Assembly: GCA_027660625.1 (NCBI GenBank)
Contig: JAQDNC010000004.1
Coordinates: forward strand, 62,001 to 126,000
Source: Coriobacteriaceae bacterium AM100-PB1-1D-6A
GTDB taxonomy: Bacteria > Actinomycetota > Coriobacteriia > Coriobacteriales > Coriobacteriaceae
DNA length: 64,000 bases
Direction: 5' to 3'
The first letter of the stretch is position 1. Each line of letters opens with the position of its first letter. The notes under the pieces were generated by a model. That model ran no database searches. It was not told the origin of the DNA and worked only from the letters and a program-made list of their open reading frames with translations. Below, one piece after another: positions 61,851 through 64,000 of the stretch. The translations under genes were made by a program, and so were the position numbers.

Positions 61851-64000
61851 TTAGGGGAGGAGCTTCATGGCGGCGTCGTGGGCGGCGTGCTCGTAGGTGT
61901 CGTCGAGGGGTTTGAGCGGCAGCAGAGCGTTGGCCTGTGCGTCGCCGCGGCGCTCGAGGGCGTGCGCGATGAGCCAGTCGGCGAGTTCGGGATTCTTGGG
62001 TAGCGCCGGGCCGTGCAGGTACGTGCCGATGACACCCTTGTAGGTGAGACCCTCAAATCCATCGTCGCCGTTGTTGCCGGTGCCCGTGACGACGGACGTT
62101 CCGAGCGGCGTGGCATCGGCGTCCAAAAGCGTGCGGCCACCGTGGTTCTCGAATCCCACAAAGGGCTCGGGTGCCAGGTCGGTCTTGACGGCGACGTTGC
62201 CGATCAGGCGGTCGGAGCCGCGTACGGTCTCGGCGGCAATGACGCCCAGGCCCTCTATGCGATTTTCGCCCATATAGTACGAACGGCCGAGCAGCTGATA
62301 GCTGCCGCAGATGGCGAGCAGCGAACCGCCGTCCTCAACATAGGCTGCGACCTTGTCTTTTTGGGCGAGAAGCTCGTGTGCCACGGCTAGCTGGTCGCGA
62401 TCGGATCCGCCGCCCATCATGACGATATCGGCATCATGCAGATCGAGCACCTCGCCCATGCGGACCTCATCCACGCGAACGGGGATGCCGCGCCAGGCGC
62501 AGCGGCGCTCGAGGGCGATGACGTTGCCGCCGTCGCCATAGAGGTTGAGGGCATCGGGATACAGGTAGACGATGCGCAGCGGGCGCGAGAGCTCGACTGG
62601 CGCGATACCGACAGGAAGAGCGCTGCCGTCGGCACGGACTGCGGCGCGGGCAGCAACCGTGGCTGCATCGGCACCCTTCAGCCCGTCGAGTTCTTTGACC
62701 AGCGGCGGGAAGGCCGTGTAGTTGGCGACGGCGTAGAAGGTGTCATCGGCGGCCTCGTCTGCCATGGCGCCAATTGCCTGCGCGACGTCCGAGATAATCG
62801 CGGCATCGATGCCGGCGTACTTGAGGCGCACCTGCATGTCGTGCGCGCGCGTGCCGCCGGCAAAGGCGACAAGACCCGGCGTGTCGGCGATGCGCTCAAA
62901 GTCGACGTCGTAGATCCACGATACATCGTGGCCGTCGGCGTCGTTGTCGTTGAGGAAGAAAGCGCAGAGTCTGCCGCCTGCCGTCTTGATGGACTGGATC
63001 TGGCGATCGAAGCCTACGGGATTCTTGGCCAGGTTGGCCTCGACGGTTCGGCCGGCGATATTCCAACGGCCCATGCGACCACCTGCCGGCACGTAGGCGT
63101 CGAGCGTGGGCTGCAGGCGTGCGGTGTCCACGCCCAGCTCGTGGGCGGCGAAGAAGGCGGCGGCGACGTTATAGACCATGTACAGGCCGTTGTAGCGCGT
63201 GGCGATGTGCACGGCGGGCGCGTTGGCCTCGGGTCCAAAGGCCAGGTCAAAGCCGTAACCGTCGCAGCCGAGCTCCACGCTCGTCACGCGACGGACAAGC
63301 GCAGGACGGGCCCAACCGCACGAGGGGCAATGGTAGGCGCCGAGCTGGCCGTATTGCACATAGTCATACTCCAGCGGCGCGTTGCACTGCGAGCAAAAGC
63401 GCGAGTCGCTAATGCGGTCAGACTCGGTGTTGGTGGCGCCGTCGATGCCAAAGGCAATACTCGCGTTGGGAACGCGCGCGGCGATCGCGGCACACAGCGG
63501 ATCGTCGGCGTTATAGATAAGCGTCGTTGTCGGCGAGAGCTCCAACGCGTGGGCGATGACCTCCTGGGTGTGATCGATCTCGCCGTAGCGGTCTAGCTGG
63601 TCGCGGAACAGGTTGAGCAGCACAAAGTACGTCGGCTTGAGCTTGGGCAGGACGCGCACGGTGTAGAGCTCATCGCATTCAAAAACACCCACGCGCTTGC
63701 CGCTGCCAGTGTGCTTAAGGCCACTGCGGGCTTCGAGCAGAGCACCCACCACACCGGGCTCCATATTGTTGCCGGCACGGTTGCACACCACGGTAGCGCC
63801 GCTGGCGGCAACGGCGTCGGCGATGAGGTTGGAGGTGGTGGTCTTGCCGTTGGTGCCGGTAATCACCACACTGCTGTCGACAAGGCCGGCGAGGTTGCTT
63901 AGCAGCTCGGGGTCGATCTTCATGGCGATACGGCCGGGGAGTACGCCGCCCTGGCGCTTAAGGACAGAGCGCAGCCCCCAGCGGGCGATATCGCTTGAGG
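61851..64000 (-). CDS. murT: MurT-GatD fusion: lipid II isoglutaminyl synthase, 5' end outside the window
   Basis: This protein amidates the D-glutamate of lipid II. The visible part joins two chains that are separate in Staphylococcus aureus. The first part is MurT: Mur ligase P-loop GTNGKTTTSNL, four zinc-ribbon cysteines (CSQCNAPL and YHCPSCG) and the MurT C-terminal domain. From about residue 440 counted from the ATG at 63923 comes GatD, a class I glutamine amidotransferase with LRIVYLYPDALNLYGDGGN, the Cys nucleophile in AICGSYQLLG and a catalytic His in TYLHGPALPKNPELADWLI. The frame stays open to the window edge and reads RWGLRSVLKRQGGVLPGRIA before MKIDPELL, typical of the MurT N-terminus, so the true start lies beyond 64000. 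Confidence 0.9.
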   Translation of the reverse strand, partial: SSDIARWGLRSVLKRQGGVLPGRIAMKIDPELLSNLAGLVDSSVVITGTNGKTTTSNLIADAVAASGATVVCNRAGNNMEPGVVGALLEARSGLKHTGSGKRVGVFECDELYTVRVLPKLKPTYFVLLNLFRDQLDRYGEIDHTQEVIAHALELSPTTTLIYNADDPLCAAIAARVPNASIAFGIDGATNTESDRISDSRFCSQCNAPLEYDYVQYGQLGAYHCPSCGWARPALVRRVTSVELGCDGYGFDLAFGPEANAPAVHIATRYNGLYMVYNVAAAFFAAHELGVDTARLQPTLDAYVPAGGRMGRWNIAGRTVEANLAKNPVGFDRQIQSIKTAGGRLCAFFLNDNDADGHDVSWIYDVDFERIADTPGLVAFAGGTRAHDMQVRLKYAGIDAAIISDVAQAIGAMADEAADDTFYAVANYTAFPPLVKELDGLKGADAATVAARAAVRADGSALPVGIAPVELSRPLRIVYLYPDALNLYGDGGNVIALERRCAWRGIPVRVDEVRMGEVLDLHDADIVMMGGGSDRDQLAVAHELLAQKDKVAAYVEDGGSLLAICGSYQLLGRSYYMGENRIEGLGVIAAETVRGSDRLIGNVAVKTDLAPEPFVGFENHGGRTLLDADATPLGTSVVTGTGNNGDDGFEGLTYKGVIGTYLHGPALPKNPELADWLIAHALERRGDAQANALLPLKPLDDTYEHAAHDAAMKLLP

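Noticed and set aside
61405-61854. 149-codon open frame over the tRNA-end repeats
   Set aside because: It arises from duplicated tRNA fragments and terminators read as protein; there is no ribosome-binding site or domain.

Overview
The window is a stretch of a high-GC actinobacterial chromosome. It most resembles a gut member of the Coriobacteriia such as Collinsella; that is inferred from gene content, not from a search. Pointers are an orphan OmpR-type regulator beside a glutamine synthetase homologue, a type III glutamine synthetase, LPXTG-type pili with a class C sortase, a SARP-type regulator, DUF559-type nuclease genes, and many intergenic palindromic repeats. Nearly all of the long antisense open frames are codon shadows of the genes listed here.

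Layout. 1-2.4 kb: 2-keto-3-deoxygluconate kinase and a divergent LacI-type regulator with operator-like sites between them. 2.4-3.3 kb: a MntA/HepT-type toxin-antitoxin pair whose nucleotidyltransferase carries an extra RelB/DinJ-like DNA-binding domain. 3.4-9.6 kb: a glutamine synthetase-like protein lacking several metal ligands, a GlnR-like regulator, an HtrA protease and DNA ligase. 9.6-13.6 kb: an AT-richer pair of exported proteins (lipoprotein and Tat-exported cysteine-protease-like protein), then a MerR regulator and a MATE exporter. 13.9-20.1 kb: an AbiEi/DUF559-like protein between two copies of a palindromic repeat, molybdenum cofactor genes (moaA and a moaC-mobB fusion), an MFS transporter and a HAD phosphatase. 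20.1-28.6 kb: a pilus island made of a tip adhesin with a 9-G tract, two pilins and a sortase C. 28.9-32.4 kb: gatCAB. 32.4-41 kb: a large cruciform-like element, an AraC regulator with two exporter-type ABC half-transporters, a P1B-type ATPase and a RelB/PIN pair. 41.7-42.7 kb: tmRNA followed by a tandem hairpin array. 42.7-51.1 kb: patatin, rplM-rpsI, glmM, PTS IIA, nagB and a large STAND/SARP regulator. 51.1-58.5 kb (minus strand): yhbY, a methyltransferase, a second cruciform element, a DUF711 protein and a metF / MetH-reactivation / metH operon. 58.9-61.0 kb: type III glutamine synthetase. 61.0-61.8 kb: a MITE-like element, duplicated tRNA-end fragments and tRNA-Glu. 61.85 kb to the window edge: a fused MurT-GatD protein whose 5' end lies outside the window.

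How parts fit together. The GlnR-like gene, the glnA-like gene and glnN share a TGCGGAAACA-containing box upstream of both synthetase genes, which suggests one nitrogen regulon. The metF, MetH-core and reactivation genes form a complete methyl-transfer unit in which reactivation is carried by a separate protein with a C-terminal cysteine cluster. The ABC pair and the P-type ATPase are preceded by closely related 20-bp palindromes, suggesting a shared metal-type regulator. The strongest candidates for undescribed biology are the RHH-nucleotidyltransferase/HepT system, the degenerate glutamine synthetase, the two nested cruciform elements, the 62-nt covarying hairpin array after tmRNA, and the tRNA/tmRNA T-arm-mimicking repeats.
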